Assembly (NCBI RefSeq): GCF_000633595.2
Contig: NZ_JIBU02000019.1
Span: 105,749-169,748 of the forward strand
Direction of reading: 5' to 3'
From: Clostridium drakei
GTDB lineage: Bacteria > Bacillota > Clostridia > Clostridiales > Clostridiaceae
DNA length: 64,000 nt
Part shown: positions 1 through 9,285 of the stretch, in pieces
How the letters are laid out: every line of letters begins with the position of its first letter
Position numbering within the stretch: position 1 is the first letter of the stretch
The notes under the pieces: model-generated
What the model saw: the letters and a program-made list of their open reading frames with translations, nothing else
What the model was told of the DNA's origin: nothing
The model's database searches: none
Made by a program: the position numbers and the translations under genes

Positions 1-381
1 GAACACAACATTTAACACTAGTAGCACCTAAAGCTTTTATATGTCCTATTACGAAATCCATTGTTATACCTGTATCAATTATATCATCTACAATAAGGAC
101 ATCGCAGCCTTTAATATCATCTTGAATGTCATTTACAACTTTTACACATCCAGAAGAAACTTCAGAATGGCCATAACTTGAAGTTGTCATAAAGCCTATT
201 TTTGTAGGAAGATCTATTTCTCTCACTATATCTGCAGCGAATATAAAACTTCCTCTTAAAAGCGATAAAACATAAAGATTTTTATCTTTATATTCTTTAG
301 TTATATCTTTACCTAATTCATGTATCCTGTCAGCTATTTTTTCTTTACTGATTAGTATTTTTTTAATTTTGTCTTCCATTA
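1..381 (-). CDS. hpt: Hypoxanthine phosphoribosyltransferase, 3' end cut by window edge
   Basis: Purine-salvage enzyme that converts hypoxanthine or guanine plus PRPP to IMP or GMP in the cytosol. Read on the minus strand from ATG at 381, 127 codons are present before the window ends. The N-terminal part reads MEDKIKKILISKEKIADRI, followed by a LYVLSLLRGSFIFAADIV segment and the PRPP-binding loop VLIVDDIIDTGITM, all typical of bacterial Hpt. The start is set by a GGAGG-type site just upstream. The rest of the protein (about 50 residues in the family) lies outside. It is divergent from hflX. Identification is firm; only the C-terminus is unseen. Confidence 0.95.
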
Positions 382-422
382 TGATCCTCCAACCCTATAC
401 ATATTTACAACGTTGATTTTAT

Positions 423-449
423 AGTATAAAATTATATGAAAGTTGTCAA
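423..449 (-). promoter_or_regulatory. Putative sigma-A promoter of hpt
   Basis: On the minus strand a perfect TTGACA (444-449) is followed after 15 bases by TATACT (423-428); a TACTAT at 17-base spacing is an alternative -10. It lies about 45 bases before the hpt start, with no other gene in this direction. Inferred from sequence only. Confidence 0.5.
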
Positions 450-620
450 GTAAAAGCATATATTACTAAGTTTGTAATTTAAGAATTATGCTATGCAATG
501 TGTTTTTATTATGAATTACAGCTGTATTATTAGAATTAAGTAAAAGAAATGCTTATATAAATGATAATTAAAGGATAAGTTTATAATTTGTAGAAATAAT
601 AAGATTATGGAGTGATGAAT

Positions 621-2399
621 ATGATATATGGAAATATAGAAGGTATTAAAAGTTCTATATTAGTAAGATTAGATAAAGTTTATGAAATGAAAATGCCTAA
701 GGATAGTGTTTGTACTCAAGAATTAATAGAATTATTATGTGATGTTACAACATATCTTAACAGAGAAGTTAGTGTAGGGATAAACAGAAAAGGAGTAGTT
801 ATAAGTGTAGCTATAGGTGACAGCAGTACTGTAGAAATTCCTGAAATAGATATAAAAGAAAGAAAGTTATCACAGGTTAGAATAATACACACCCATCCAA
901 ATGGTAATTCAAGACTTTCAGCTATAGATATATCTGCCCTCATAAAGCTTAAATTGGATTGTATTGTTGCCATTGGAGTTGATGATAGTAAGTATACAGA
1001 TATGACTTTAGGATTTTGCGGTATAGAAAATGATTTATTTGTAGCGGAATCAACAAAACCTCTTAACATAGATGATGGAATTAAATTTAATATATTAGAT
1101 AGAATAAAATATATTGAAGACATAATAAAGGATGAAAATATAATAGATGATGATAGTGAAAGAGCTATTTTGGTTGGAGTGGAAAGTGAAGAAAGTATAG
1201 ATGAGCTTGAAGAACTTGCTAAAGCATGTAATGTAAAGGTTGTTCATAAAGTTCTACAAAAAAGAAATGTAATTGATAGTGCTTTTTATGTAGGTAAGGG
1301 AAAGGTTGATGAAATAGCGCTTTTAAGGCAGGGATATTCTGCTAATGTTATCATTTTTGATGATGAACTTTCAGCCTCACAGGTAAGAAATTTAGAAGAA
1401 AACATAGGAGCAAAGGTTATAGATAGAACAACATTGATACTTGAAATTTTTGCAACTAGAGCAAGAAGCAGAGAAGCAAAAATACAAGTAGAACTTGCAC
1501 AATTGAAATACAGATTACCAAGGCTATCTGGGCTTGGAACAGTACTTTCTAGAACAGGTGGAGGTATAGGAACTAAAGGTCCAGGAGAGAAAAAGCTTGA
1601 GACAGATAAAAGACATATAAGAGAAAAAATATATGATTTGATTAAGGAATTAAAGAAAATAAAGCAAGTAAGAGAAACTCAAAGGGAAAGAAGAAATGAA
1701 TTACCAAAGGTCTCTTTAGTTGGATACACAAATGCAGGAAAATCTACTTTAAGAAACAAGCTATGTGAAATTGCCATACCTAAGGAGGCTATTCATAAGG
1801 AAAAGGTTTTTGAAGCTGATATGCTTTTTGCAACATTAGATATAACTACCAGAGCTATAGAACTTTCAGATAGTAGAATAATTACTGTAACAGATACAGT
1901 TGGGTTTATCAGAAAGCTTCCTCATGATTTGGTAGAGGCATTCAAATCTACACTCGAAGAAGTTATTTATTCAGATTTGCTTTTACATGTAGTAGACATA
2001 TCTTCAGATTATGCGGAAGAACAAATAGGTGCAGTAAATAACGTTCTTGAGCAACTAGGAGTAAATAACAAGCCTATGATGTTAGTGTTAAATAAGATTG
2101 ATAAAGCACCTAAGGAGAGAATAGAAGAAATAAAAGAGAAATATAACAAAATAGAAATTGTATGTATTTCTGCAAAGCAAGAGTATAATTTGGATTTATT
2201 GCTTAAGGAAGTAAGTGAATTTTTACCATATACATTAAAAGAGGCAGAATACCTTATACCTTATACAGAGCAAGCTATGGTAGCATTTTTACATAGAAAT
2301 TCAAAGGTTAAGAATGAAGAATATAGGGAAGATGGAACATATATATGTGCTTTAGCAGATGATGAAGTTTACAATAGATGTGAAAAATATATGATTTAA
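621..2399 (+). CDS. hflX: GTPase HflX with an N-terminal JAB/RadC-like domain
   Basis: Ribosome-associated GTPase of the HflX family, known to split stalled or stress-arrested ribosomes. The C-terminal two-thirds is standard HflX: the glycine-rich [17 protein letters not shown] linker, then G1 [10 protein letters not shown]3 DTVGF and G4 NKID. The protein is about 592 residues, longer than the ~430 of E. coli HflX, because the first ~170 residues form an extra domain. That domain contains [14 protein letters not shown] (near residue 90), which matches the H-x-H-P-x-G...S-x-x-D metal motif of JAB/MPN and RadC proteins. ATG 621 is chosen over GTG 612 and ATG 615 because GGAG at 609-612 is then 8 bases away. 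A TTG-started zinc-ribbon gene follows closely. Confidence 0.95.
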   Translation: MIYGNIEGIKSSILVRLDKVYEMKMPKDSVCTQELIELLCDVTTYLNREVSVGINRKGVVISVAIGDSSTVEIPEIDIKERKLSQVRIIHTHPNGNSRLSAIDISALIKLKLDCIVAIGVDDSKYTDMTLGFCGIENDLFVAESTKPLNIDDGIKFNILDRIKYIEDIIKDENIIDDDSERAILVGVESEESIDELEELAKACNVKVVHKVLQKRNVIDSAFYVGKGKVDEIALLRQGYSANVIIFDDELSASQVRNLEENIGAKVIDRTTLILEIFATRARSREAKIQVELAQLKYRLPRLSGLGTVLSRTGGGIGTKGPGEKKLETDKRHIREKIYDLIKELKKIKQVRETQRERRNELPKVSLVGYTNAGKSTLRNKLCEIAIPKEAIHKEKVFEADMLFATLDITTRAIELSDSRIITVTDTVGFIRKLPHDLVEAFKSTLEEVIYSDLLLHVVDISSDYAEEQIGAVNNVLEQLGVNNKPMMLVLNKIDKAPKERIEEIKEKYNKIEIVCISAKQEYNLDLLLKEVSEFLPYTLKEAEYLIPYTEQAMVAFLHRNSKVKNEEYREDGTYICALADDEVYNRCEKYMI

Positions 2400-2431
2400 A
2401 TAAAAATATATCAAATGGAGAGTGAAAGTTA

Positions 2432-2653
2432 TTGGAGAAGGTATGTCCTATATGTAATGGATTAAGTATGATAAATTTACAATGTGAAAAATGTAAAGGT
2501 ACTATGAAGGATATGGGAAGAGTACAAGAGTATACAGATTCTTATGCAGGCCAGTTGGATATAAATGATGGAATTGATTATTGTATGCATTTATTTAAAT
2601 GTATAGAATGCAATAGTATAAAAAGAATAAAAATTTCTAAAATTAATCTATAA
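2432..2653 (+). CDS. Small zinc-ribbon protein
   Basis: A 73-residue protein with CPIC (residues 5-8) and CEKC (18-21) pairs and a later CIEC pair, which suggests one or two structural zinc sites. It starts with TTG after GGAGAG, 32 bases after hflX stops, so it is probably co-transcribed with hflX. No catalytic motif is visible. Zinc-ribbon proteins of this size are often nucleic-acid or protein adaptors, but the function is unknown. The C-terminus (IKRIKISKINL) is basic. Confidence 0.75.
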   Translation: MEKVCPICNGLSMINLQCEKCKGTMKDMGRVQEYTDSYAGQLDINDGIDYCMHLFKCIECNSIKRIKISKINL

Positions 2654-2689
2654 ATATTTAAACAAATTATTCAGAAACGTTTTCTGGTA

Positions 2690-2719
2690 TTGTAATTATA
2701 CTGAAATTTATTATATAAT
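2690..2719 (+). promoter_or_regulatory. Putative sigma-A promoter of the nucleotidyltransferase gene
   Basis: TTGTAA at 2690-2695 is followed after 18 bases by a perfect TATAAT at 2714-2719, about 85 bases before the start codon at 2804. Consensus match only. Confidence 0.5.
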
Positions 2720-2803
2720 AAGAAAAAAATTAAATTTTTATTAAATTCTAATTTAATTAACTTTTTTGATTTTACTAATTTTTAAAGGGGTGTTATATAT
2801 CAA

Positions 2804-3700
2804 ATGGAAAAAAGTATTTTACAATATCAGAAAGCGTTTAATAATATAATTGAAAGATTAAAATCGAATGATTCAGCACTTGCAGTTATGGTATTTGGAA
2901 GTATGGTTACTGGTGACTTATGGGATGAATCCGATATAGATCTTTTTGTCATATTAGACAAGAAACATCCGGATATAGAAAATATATATACAGAAGAAAA
3001 AGAAGTTCCAGTTCATATCAAATTAATGAGCAAGAGTAAGTTTCTGCAAATATGTGAAGAAGATTTGAAAGGTGGATTCATACACAGAATACTTGCTTCA
3101 TCCAGACTTGTATTTTCTAAAGACATACAAATTACTACTAAATACGACAATGGAAGGTACTATCCTGATTTGGATAGAGAAATATGGAATATGGTATATT
3201 TGGGAAATTTGTTAAAAAGTTTAGGCGTATGCAAAAAGTATTTGCACAATGATAGTATATATACAGCATATATTGCTGCTGTGCGCTGTGTGGAAGAATA
3301 TGCAAAACTTTATGTGAATTTTTCAGGATATATGATAAGTAAAGATGCAGTTACTATGGCTATTAATTTAAATGATGATTTTAATAAATGCGTGGATCAG
3401 TTATTTTTTCATGAAGCTAATAAAGAAGAAACTATAAATTATATTTTAGACTATTTACAAAAGAATGTAGATGGTTCTATAAGAAATGTGAGTAATGTAT
3501 TATTAAATTACATGCGAGAAAAAGACAGTTTCTTAAGTGCTGAAAACATAAAGAACGATAAATTGTTTTATAATTATGAAATAAATATGGAAGAAATATT
3601 AGATAAACTTTGGAGAAAAAAATTAATAAAAAGAGAGAGTAGAGATTATAAAAGCGAAAAAGGAGAAATTTTATTTAAGGAAAATGTATACTTTATATAA
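2804..3700 (+). CDS. Nucleotidyltransferase-fold protein
   Basis: A 298-residue protein with a polymerase-beta-like nucleotidyltransferase core near the N-terminus: FGSMVTGDLWDESDIDLFVI (about residues 31-50) supplies the GS motif and the D-x-D metal pair. The remaining ~200 residues look helical and resemble the HEPN-type or substrate-binding halves found in minimal nucleotidyltransferases. The substrate could be a nucleotide, an antibiotic or an RNA and cannot be told from sequence. An AGGGG site precedes the ATG at a long spacing. The gene stands alone between its own promoter and a terminator. It could be one half of a MNT/HEPN toxin-antitoxin-like unit fused in one chain, but that is speculative. 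Confidence 0.75.
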   Translation: MEKSILQYQKAFNNIIERLKSNDSALAVMVFGSMVTGDLWDESDIDLFVILDKKHPDIENIYTEEKEVPVHIKLMSKSKFLQICEEDLKGGFIHRILASSRLVFSKDIQITTKYDNGRYYPDLDREIWNMVYLGNLLKSLGVCKKYLHNDSIYTAYIAAVRCVEEYAKLYVNFSGYMISKDAVTMAINLNDDFNKCVDQLFFHEANKEETINYILDYLQKNVDGSIRNVSNVLLNYMREKDSFLSAENIKNDKLFYNYEINMEEILDKLWRKKLIKRESRDYKSEKGEILFKENVYFI

Positions 3701-3723
3701 AATTTTATTATTAGAGAATGCAT

Positions 3724-3773
3724 AAACGAACTTAAGTTTTAGGTAAAGAGAAATTTAAGTTCGTTTATTTTTC
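3724..3773 (+). terminator. Rho-independent terminator
   Basis: Inverted repeat AAACGAACTTAA / TTAAGTTCGTTT with a short loop, followed by ATTTTTC. It sits between the nucleotidyltransferase gene and the MocR gene. Confidence 0.8.
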
Positions 3774-3802
3774 ATTATATGAAATTATAAGGAAGTGTCA
3801 TT

Positions 3803-5206
3803 ATGGATAAGTATTTTGTAAGCATGCAGGGAGAAATTCCTAAATATATAACTATTACTAGACATATAAAAAGATTAATCGATATAAATAAAATTGAAGA
3901 TGGCGAAAAGCTTCCTTCAATAAGATCCTTATCAGAATTTCTAAATGTTAATAATGTAACAATAGTAAATGCATACAAAAGGCTTCAAAATGAAGGATAT
4001 GCTGTACAGAAAATGGGAAGTGGAACTTATGCTAAAAAGAAAGATATAACTAAAAATTTTAAAAAGGAATATTCAGAGGCTTTAAAAAAAATATCTGGAA
4101 AAATGGTAAAGGAATATGTAGATTTTACTGGTGAAACTCCAAGTAATGATTTTTTTCCAGTGCAATCTTTTAAGGATGTATTAAATGAAGTATTGGATAG
4201 AGATGGTGCTGAAGCACTTATATATCAAGAAGCACTAGGATATGAAGGACTGAGGGAAAGTATAAGTGAAGTTTTCTGGAATAAAAAAATTAAAAGTGAT
4301 GATATACTTATAGTATCAGGAGCTCAACAGGGCATAGATATAGTATCTAAGGCTCTTATAAATACCAATGATAATGTTATAGTTGAAAAGCCTACATATA
4401 GTGGAGCTTTATCTGTTTTTAAGTGGAGAAGAGCCAATATATATGAAGCTCCTATAGGAAAAGATGGAATAGATGTAGATAAATTTGAAAAAATATTGAA
4501 AAAGAATAATATTAAGTGTTTTTACACTATGAGCTATTTTCAAAATCCCACAGGAATGAGTTATAGTATAGAAAAAAAACAACAAATTTTAAATTTAGCA
4601 GAGATTTATGACTTTTACATTATAGAAGATGATTACTTAGCAGAATTAATTTATGATCATAGTATAAAATATAAGAGCTTTAAAAGCTTGGATAAAAATG
4701 ATAGGGTAATATATATAAAAAGTTTTTCGAAAATATTTTTACCGGGTATAAGAATAGGATATTTGATACCTCCTATGGAATTTAAAGAGAGTATTGAAAA
4801 CTCAAAAATAAATACAGATATATCCACATCTAGTCTTATGCAAAGAGCTTTAGATTTATATATAAAAAAGGGATTGTGGAAAGATTATATGAATAATTTA
4901 AACCACATATATAAAAATAGATATTTATTGATGGAGGAGTGTATAAAATCACACTTGGAAAATAAAGTGGATTTTATAAGTCCAGGGGGAGGACTTAACT
5001 TCTATTTGAAAATAAAAGATTCTATATATGTTGATTCTATTGAATTGTTTAGAAAGACTAAAGATAGAAAGGTGTTAATTACTCCGGGCACTTTGTTTTA
5101 TAAAAGTCCTTCAGAAGGTAAAAAATATTTTAGAATTAGTTTTTCACAAACAGATGAGGAAGCTATGAAAAAAGGTTTAAGCATAATAAATGAATTGCTG
5201 GAATAA
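3803..5206 (+). CDS. MocR-type PLP-dependent transcriptional regulator
   Basis: A 467-residue fusion of an N-terminal GntR winged helix (about residues 10-80, with LPSIRSLSEFLNVNNVTIVN as helix-turn-helix) to a fold-type I aminotransferase domain. The PLP lysine lies in SFSKIFLPGIRIGY, and the NPTG segment reads YFQNPTGMSYS. Length and order match MocR/PdxR regulators. Its target is not evident because no pdx or GABA genes flank it. It is followed after 17 bases by a HEAT-repeat gene and then a YigZ gene, so the three may form one transcript. An aminotransferase with only structural use of the winged helix is unlikely. Confidence 0.9.
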   Translation: MDKYFVSMQGEIPKYITITRHIKRLIDINKIEDGEKLPSIRSLSEFLNVNNVTIVNAYKRLQNEGYAVQKMGSGTYAKKKDITKNFKKEYSEALKKISGKMVKEYVDFTGETPSNDFFPVQSFKDVLNEVLDRDGAEALIYQEALGYEGLRESISEVFWNKKIKSDDILIVSGAQQGIDIVSKALINTNDNVIVEKPTYSGALSVFKWRRANIYEAPIGKDGIDVDKFEKILKKNNIKCFYTMSYFQNPTGMSYSIEKKQQILNLAEIYDFYIIEDDYLAELIYDHSIKYKSFKSLDKNDRVIYIKSFSKIFLPGIRIGYLIPPMEFKESIENSKINTDISTSSLMQRALDLYIKKGLWKDYMNNLNHIYKNRYLLMEECIKSHLENKVDFISPGGGLNFYLKIKDSIYVDSIELFRKTKDRKVLITPGTLFYKSPSEGKKYFRISFSQTDEEAMKKGLSIINELLE

Positions 5207-5223
5207 CAAAGGAGAGTATCATC

Positions 5224-5901
5224 ATGAAAAAAGGTATGATTAATATAGAGTGGTCTAAAATTAACTCATATACAGAAGAGGATATAACTTACTTTTTGTT
5301 TTTAGAAGGTAAATCCATTGAATGTTTATGCAAAATAAGAAGTTTATCCAAAGAAACAGTTCAAAAACACATATTAGATGGTAAAATTAAATATGGAATG
5401 TTAGCTAAAAGTGATAATGAGAAGGAGCTTTTTAAAACTATATCATCATCTGGAAAGTTGGATAAAATAGAAGTTTTAAAAGGATTAAGTGAAGAAAATA
5501 AAAGTAAAATTATAGATTATATAAGATGTGATTATGCAGATATGAAGACTAAGGACAAGGAAAATGCTGTTTGGATTCTTGGAGAAATAGGAGATAATAA
5601 AGTATTAGATATTTTAATTAAAGCTTCTGTTCATAATCATGTAAATGTAAGAAGAATGGCAGTTTCTGCTGTAGGTAAGATAGGGGATAAAGCTGGTGAA
5701 AATATACTAATACGAAAATTAGAAGATGAAAATCCCCAAGTGGTTATGTATGCTATAAAATCATTAATTAAAATTAAAAGTGAAAAGGCGTTATATAAAA
5801 TTAAAGAAATTTATAAAAATTCAGAAAAAGATTATGTGAAAAGGGCATCAGAAGAGTATATTAAAATATTAGAAGAAGATGGTTTGCAAGTTAAGGAGTG
5901 A
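5224..5901 (+). CDS. HEAT-repeat protein
   Basis: A 225-residue protein. The second half holds about three HEAT/PBS-lyase-type repeats, for example AVWILGEIGDNKVLDILIKA, then RRMAVSAVGKIGDKAGENIL and VVMYAIKSLIKIKSEKALYK. The N-terminal ~70 residues contain a helix-turn-helix-like stretch (KSIECLCKIRSLSKETVQKH). HEAT repeats serve as protein-interaction scaffolds and no enzyme motif is visible. The start ATG follows GGAGAG. The stop TGA at 5899-5901 lies only 6 bases before the next gene's preferred GTG, whose ribosome-binding site is inside this gene, so translation of the two is probably coupled. Confidence 0.85.
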   Translation: MKKGMINIEWSKINSYTEEDITYFLFLEGKSIECLCKIRSLSKETVQKHILDGKIKYGMLAKSDNEKELFKTISSSGKLDKIEVLKGLSEENKSKIIDYIRCDYADMKTKDKENAVWILGEIGDNKVLDILIKASVHNHVNVRRMAVSAVGKIGDKAGENILIRKLEDENPQVVMYAIKSLIKIKSEKALYKIKEIYKNSEKDYVKRASEEYIKILEEDGLQVKE

Positions 5902-5907
5902 TTGGGA

Positions 5908-6561
5908 GTGGGTTATTTTACTATAAAGGATGAAATAAGCACGCAGTTTGAGGAAAAAAAATCTGTTTTTATAGGTCATATAAAAAGGATATATGAAGAG
6001 GAAGAAGCAAAAAAATTTATAGAAAAGATAAGAAGTGAACAGAAAGAAGCAAGACATAATGTATATGCCTATGTTATTGGAGAAAACATGGGCATACAAA
6101 GATATAGTGATGATGGAGAACCTCAGGGAACAGGAGGAATTCCAGTTTTAGAAGTCATAAAGAAAAATGGAATAACAGATGTAGTTATAGTGGTTACTAG
6201 ATATTTTGGAGGTATACTTTTAGGAAAGGGAGGGCTTGTAAGAGCGTATTCAAGGGCTGCAGCTATGGCAGTAGATGAAGGTAGTATAGTTGAAAAGGTT
6301 AAGGGATCTGTATTGGAGATATTTATAGAATATGATATGCTTGGAAAAGTTCAATACTTATTTGAACAAAGCTTGTGGCATATGGAAAATGTAGAGTATA
6401 CAGATAAGGTTAAAATAATAATGTATTGTGATGTTTCAAAATTAAAAACAGTGGAATCTTCTGTAATAGAAGTTACTAATGGTAAATGCGAAGTTGTAAT
6501 AGGAGATGAAAGCTACTACTTTAAGAAAGAGAATAGATTGTTTCAAGAGCAGGATATTTAA
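5908..6561 (+). CDS. YigZ/IMPACT family protein
   Basis: Member of the YigZ/YvyE (IMPACT N-terminal-like) family, about 217 residues. Diagnostic segments are EARHNVYAYVIG, then SDDGEPQGTGGIPVLEVI and VVIVVTRYFGGILLGKGGLVRAYS, followed by a ferredoxin-like C-terminal domain. The eukaryotic relative IMPACT binds GCN1. The bacterial function is poorly defined, with a proposed link to ribosomes or proline peptides. AAGGAG at 5893-5898 is 3 bases from TTG 5902 but 9 from GTG 5908, so GTG 5908 is preferred. It is last in the MocR-HEAT-YigZ group. Confidence 0.92.
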   Translation: MGYFTIKDEISTQFEEKKSVFIGHIKRIYEEEEAKKFIEKIRSEQKEARHNVYAYVIGENMGIQRYSDDGEPQGTGGIPVLEVIKKNGITDVVIVVTRYFGGILLGKGGLVRAYSRAAAMAVDEGSIVEKVKGSVLEIFIEYDMLGKVQYLFEQSLWHMENVEYTDKVKIIMYCDVSKLKTVESSVIEVTNGKCEVVIGDESYYFKKENRLFQEQDI

Positions 6562-6563
6562 GT

Positions 6564-6593
6564 TTGAATTTATAAGTCCTTGTATGATATAAT
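6564..6593 (+). promoter_or_regulatory. Putative sigma-A promoter of yebC
   Basis: TTGAAT at 6564-6569 and an extended -10, TGATATAAT (TATAAT 6588-6593), at 18-base spacing, about 95 bases before the yebC start. Confidence 0.55.
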
Positions 6594-6687
6594 GTTTTAG
6601 GTATTTTATAAACCAAACTTAAAATCTTTAGTGTGTGATTTTAGTAATAATTTAAAATAATATATAACCAGTTAGGGGGAAATAAAT

Positions 6688-7428
6688 ATGTCAGGACATT
6701 CAAAATGGCATAATATACAAGCTAAAAAAGGTAAGGCAGATGCAAAAAGAGGTAAAATCTTTACTAAGTTAGGAAAAGAAATTGCTATTGCATGTAAAAT
6801 GGGAGGAGCCAATCTTGATGCTAACAGTAAGTTAAGAGATGTTGTAGCAAAAGCAAAAGCTGCTAACATGGCTATGGATACAATAACTAGAGCAATAAAA
6901 AAAGGTGCTGGAGAAATGGAAGGAGTAAACTATGAAACTGTAGTTTATGAAGGATATGGTCCAGCAGGAACTGCTGTTATAGTAAATGCATTAACAGATA
7001 ATAAGAATAGAACGGCAGGTAATGTAAGACACGCTTTCACTAAAAATGGTGGAAACATGGGTTCAACAGGATGCGTTTCTTTCATGTTCCAGGAAAAAGG
7101 TCAAATTGTTATAGAAAAAACAGATGACAAAGATGAAGATGAATTAATGATGATGGCTTTAGATGCTGGTGCAGAAGATTTTGCAGCAGAAGATGAAGTT
7201 TTTGTAGTAACAACTACACCAGAGGACTTTGGAACAGTAAGAGAAGCTTTAGAATCCAATGGACTTGAGTTCTTAGAAGCTGAAGTAAAAATGATTCCAG
7301 ATACATATACTGCAATTGATGAAGCAACAGCAGGTAAATTCCAAAAAATGATTGATGCTTTAGAAGATGATGAAGACGTTCAGGACGTTTACCACAATGC
7401 TGAGTTCCCTGAAGGATGGGAAGAATAG
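6688..7428 (+). CDS. yebC: YebC/PmpR family protein
   Basis: A 246-residue member of the YebC family, starting [20 protein letters not shown], which is the family signature. The three-domain architecture is intact: basic N-terminal domain, [20 protein letters not shown] segment, and [19 protein letters not shown]. The family was long described as DNA-binding regulators such as PmpR; newer work links members to ribosomes at proline-rich stretches. Position next to bofC and ruvA matches B. subtilis, where yrbC is the homologue. An AGGGGG site precedes the ATG. It has its own promoter and a strong terminator, so it is probably monocistronic. Confidence 0.97.
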   Translation: MSGHSKWHNIQAKKGKADAKRGKIFTKLGKEIAIACKMGGANLDANSKLRDVVAKAKAANMAMDTITRAIKKGAGEMEGVNYETVVYEGYGPAGTAVIVNALTDNKNRTAGNVRHAFTKNGGNMGSTGCVSFMFQEKGQIVIEKTDDKDEDELMMMALDAGAEDFAAEDEVFVVTTTPEDFGTVREALESNGLEFLEAEVKMIPDTYTAIDEATAGKFQKMIDALEDDEDVQDVYHNAEFPEGWEE

Positions 7429-7745
7429 AGAGATAAAAGACATATTATGTTTAAATTTTAGATCTTGTATTATATATGGGAATTGAAACACCTTTTTGTA
7501 TTGGTATATGCCAATATGAAGAGGTGTTTTTGTGCTGTTAATTTTATACCTTCTTTCTTAGATGATTTTAAATATATAATTAATTTTTTAGGAAAGTATT
7601 CACATATTTATTTTATTTGAGTAAAAAATATAGTATAAAAGATATTTGGTATTTATAATTTTATTATGTAATTTTTTTATTTTAAAATACTATAAATATA
7701 TTATGACATATATGCTTTTTTATTATATTTTAAGGGGGTAATTTA
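7429..7745. other. Intergenic region yebC to CWB2 gene
   Basis: 317 bases of very AT-rich DNA. It holds the yebC terminator (7486-7532) and presumably the promoter of the cell-wall protein gene. I see no other conserved element or small gene. Confidence 0.5.
7486..7532 (+). terminator. Rho-independent terminator after yebC
   Basis: AAACACCT...AGGTGTTTTT outer stem with an inner CATTGG-like stem (ATTGG / CCAAT), ending in a T run. Confidence 0.8.
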
Positions 7746-9206
7746 GTGAAAAAAATTATAATTCTATTTACCATGATAGCCATATTTATATTGCCAGAAA
7801 GCTTGGTGTATGCTAAAACTAACTATACTGTAAATAGAATAGATGGAGCAACTAGATATGAAACTTCAATGAATATAGCCAATAACTATAATAGTGATAA
7901 GCTGAAAAGTGTTATTATTGCAAGTGGAGATGATTTTCCAGATGCATTAGTTGGTTGTATGCTTTCCAAAAATGTAGATGCACCTATCTTACTAATAAGT
8001 AAAGATAATAGTTACAATGAAAGTACTGTTAAATTTATAAAAAGTAAGTTAAAAACTGATGACAATATCTATATATTAGGTGGAGAAGCATCAGTAAGTG
8101 CAAAATTTGAAAATTATCTTAATTCAATTGGATATAATAATATCAAAAGACTAGGTGGAATTGATAGATTTGATACAAATCGTATAATTATGAATTTCTT
8201 AAATATAAAAAAGAGTACACCAGTAGTTATTGTTAATGGACTTGGCTTTTCAGATGCTTTAAGTGTATCTAGTATTGCTGCATCAAAAGGTTATCCAATT
8301 ATAATGAGTGATTCATCAAAATTATCTGATCAAGCAAAAGAAATGTTGAAAGATATAGAGCCATCTAAAGTATTTATTATTGGTGGTGAAGGCTCTATAA
8401 GTAACAATGTGTTTAAGCAATTAAAAGAAGTTATTACATCGTTAAATAATAATAATATAATAAGAATAGCTGGAATGAATAGATATGAAACATCCTTAGA
8501 TGTGTGTAGATATTTTAATTTGTCTTCAGATACTGCAGTTATTGCTAGTGGAGAAAATTTTCCTGACGCTTTGGCGGGTAGTGCTTTAGCAGCAAAGAAA
8601 AATGCTCCTATAATATTAACAGATGGAGATAATATATCATCTCAAAAACAATACTTAGATCAATATAATTATAGTAAATTAATTTTACTTGGTGGTACAG
8701 GAAGTATAAGTGATGATGTTGAATATACTTTAGAAAATAAAGCTGTTATTTCTGATGATTCTATTAAAAGTTTGTTGTTTACTGGAGATGAAAGTTTTAA
8801 AAAAATGTTAAAAATTAATGTGGATGGCAGCTCGTATATTAACATATCAGGCATAAGCTATGCTAAGGTAACAGAGGATTTCAGTAAATATAGTTCTATA
8901 TATGGATATTTGAATAAAAATTATGGATTAAATAATTATTATACAGATGATTTTATAAAGAATATGGTGAATTATGTATTCACTAATGTAAATGGTATAT
9001 GGTATATGAGATATGGAAATCCAGAACCTAGACTTATCGTACAAAGTTCTCAAATTGCATATAAAAAGTACTATGGTAATAAAGTATATGTTTCTTTAAA
9101 AGGATATTATTTTGGATCACAGGATGTATCATACTCAAATGCTGTTTTAAGCTTTGAAGGTGATAAATGGCTAATAGATAAATTTGATAACTGGATAATA
9201 AAATAA
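7746..9206 (+). CDS. Exported protein with three CWB2 cell-wall-binding repeats
   Basis: A 486-residue surface protein. A signal peptide (MKKIIILFTMIAIFILPES to about VYAKT) leads into three CWB2 repeats beginning RIDGATRYETS (about 31), RLGGIDRFDT (about 133) and RIAGMNRYETS (about 238), each with the G-x-x-F-P/S-DAL motif. Three CWB2 modules are the number that anchors clostridial proteins to the wall polymer. The C-terminal ~120 residues are an unassigned NTF2-like-looking effector domain rich in Tyr and Asn. GTG start follows AAGGGGG. It interrupts the otherwise conserved yebC-bofC neighbourhood, so it is probably an accessory insertion. Confidence 0.92.
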   Translation: MKKIIILFTMIAIFILPESLVYAKTNYTVNRIDGATRYETSMNIANNYNSDKLKSVIIASGDDFPDALVGCMLSKNVDAPILLISKDNSYNESTVKFIKSKLKTDDNIYILGGEASVSAKFENYLNSIGYNNIKRLGGIDRFDTNRIIMNFLNIKKSTPVVIVNGLGFSDALSVSSIAASKGYPIIMSDSSKLSDQAKEMLKDIEPSKVFIIGGEGSISNNVFKQLKEVITSLNNNNIIRIAGMNRYETSLDVCRYFNLSSDTAVIASGENFPDALAGSALAAKKNAPIILTDGDNISSQKQYLDQYNYSKLILLGGTGSISDDVEYTLENKAVISDDSIKSLLFTGDESFKKMLKINVDGSSYINISGISYAKVTEDFSKYSSIYGYLNKNYGLNNYYTDDFIKNMVNYVFTNVNGIWYMRYGNPEPRLIVQSSQIAYKKYYGNKVYVSLKGYYFGSQDVSYSNAVLSFEGDKWLIDKFDNWIIK

Positions 9207-9285
9207 TAAAATATAGATAAGAAAAAATCAGTTTTCTGAATAATACTTTTGTAATGTGTCCATAATATCTTGTAGGAGGGATATT

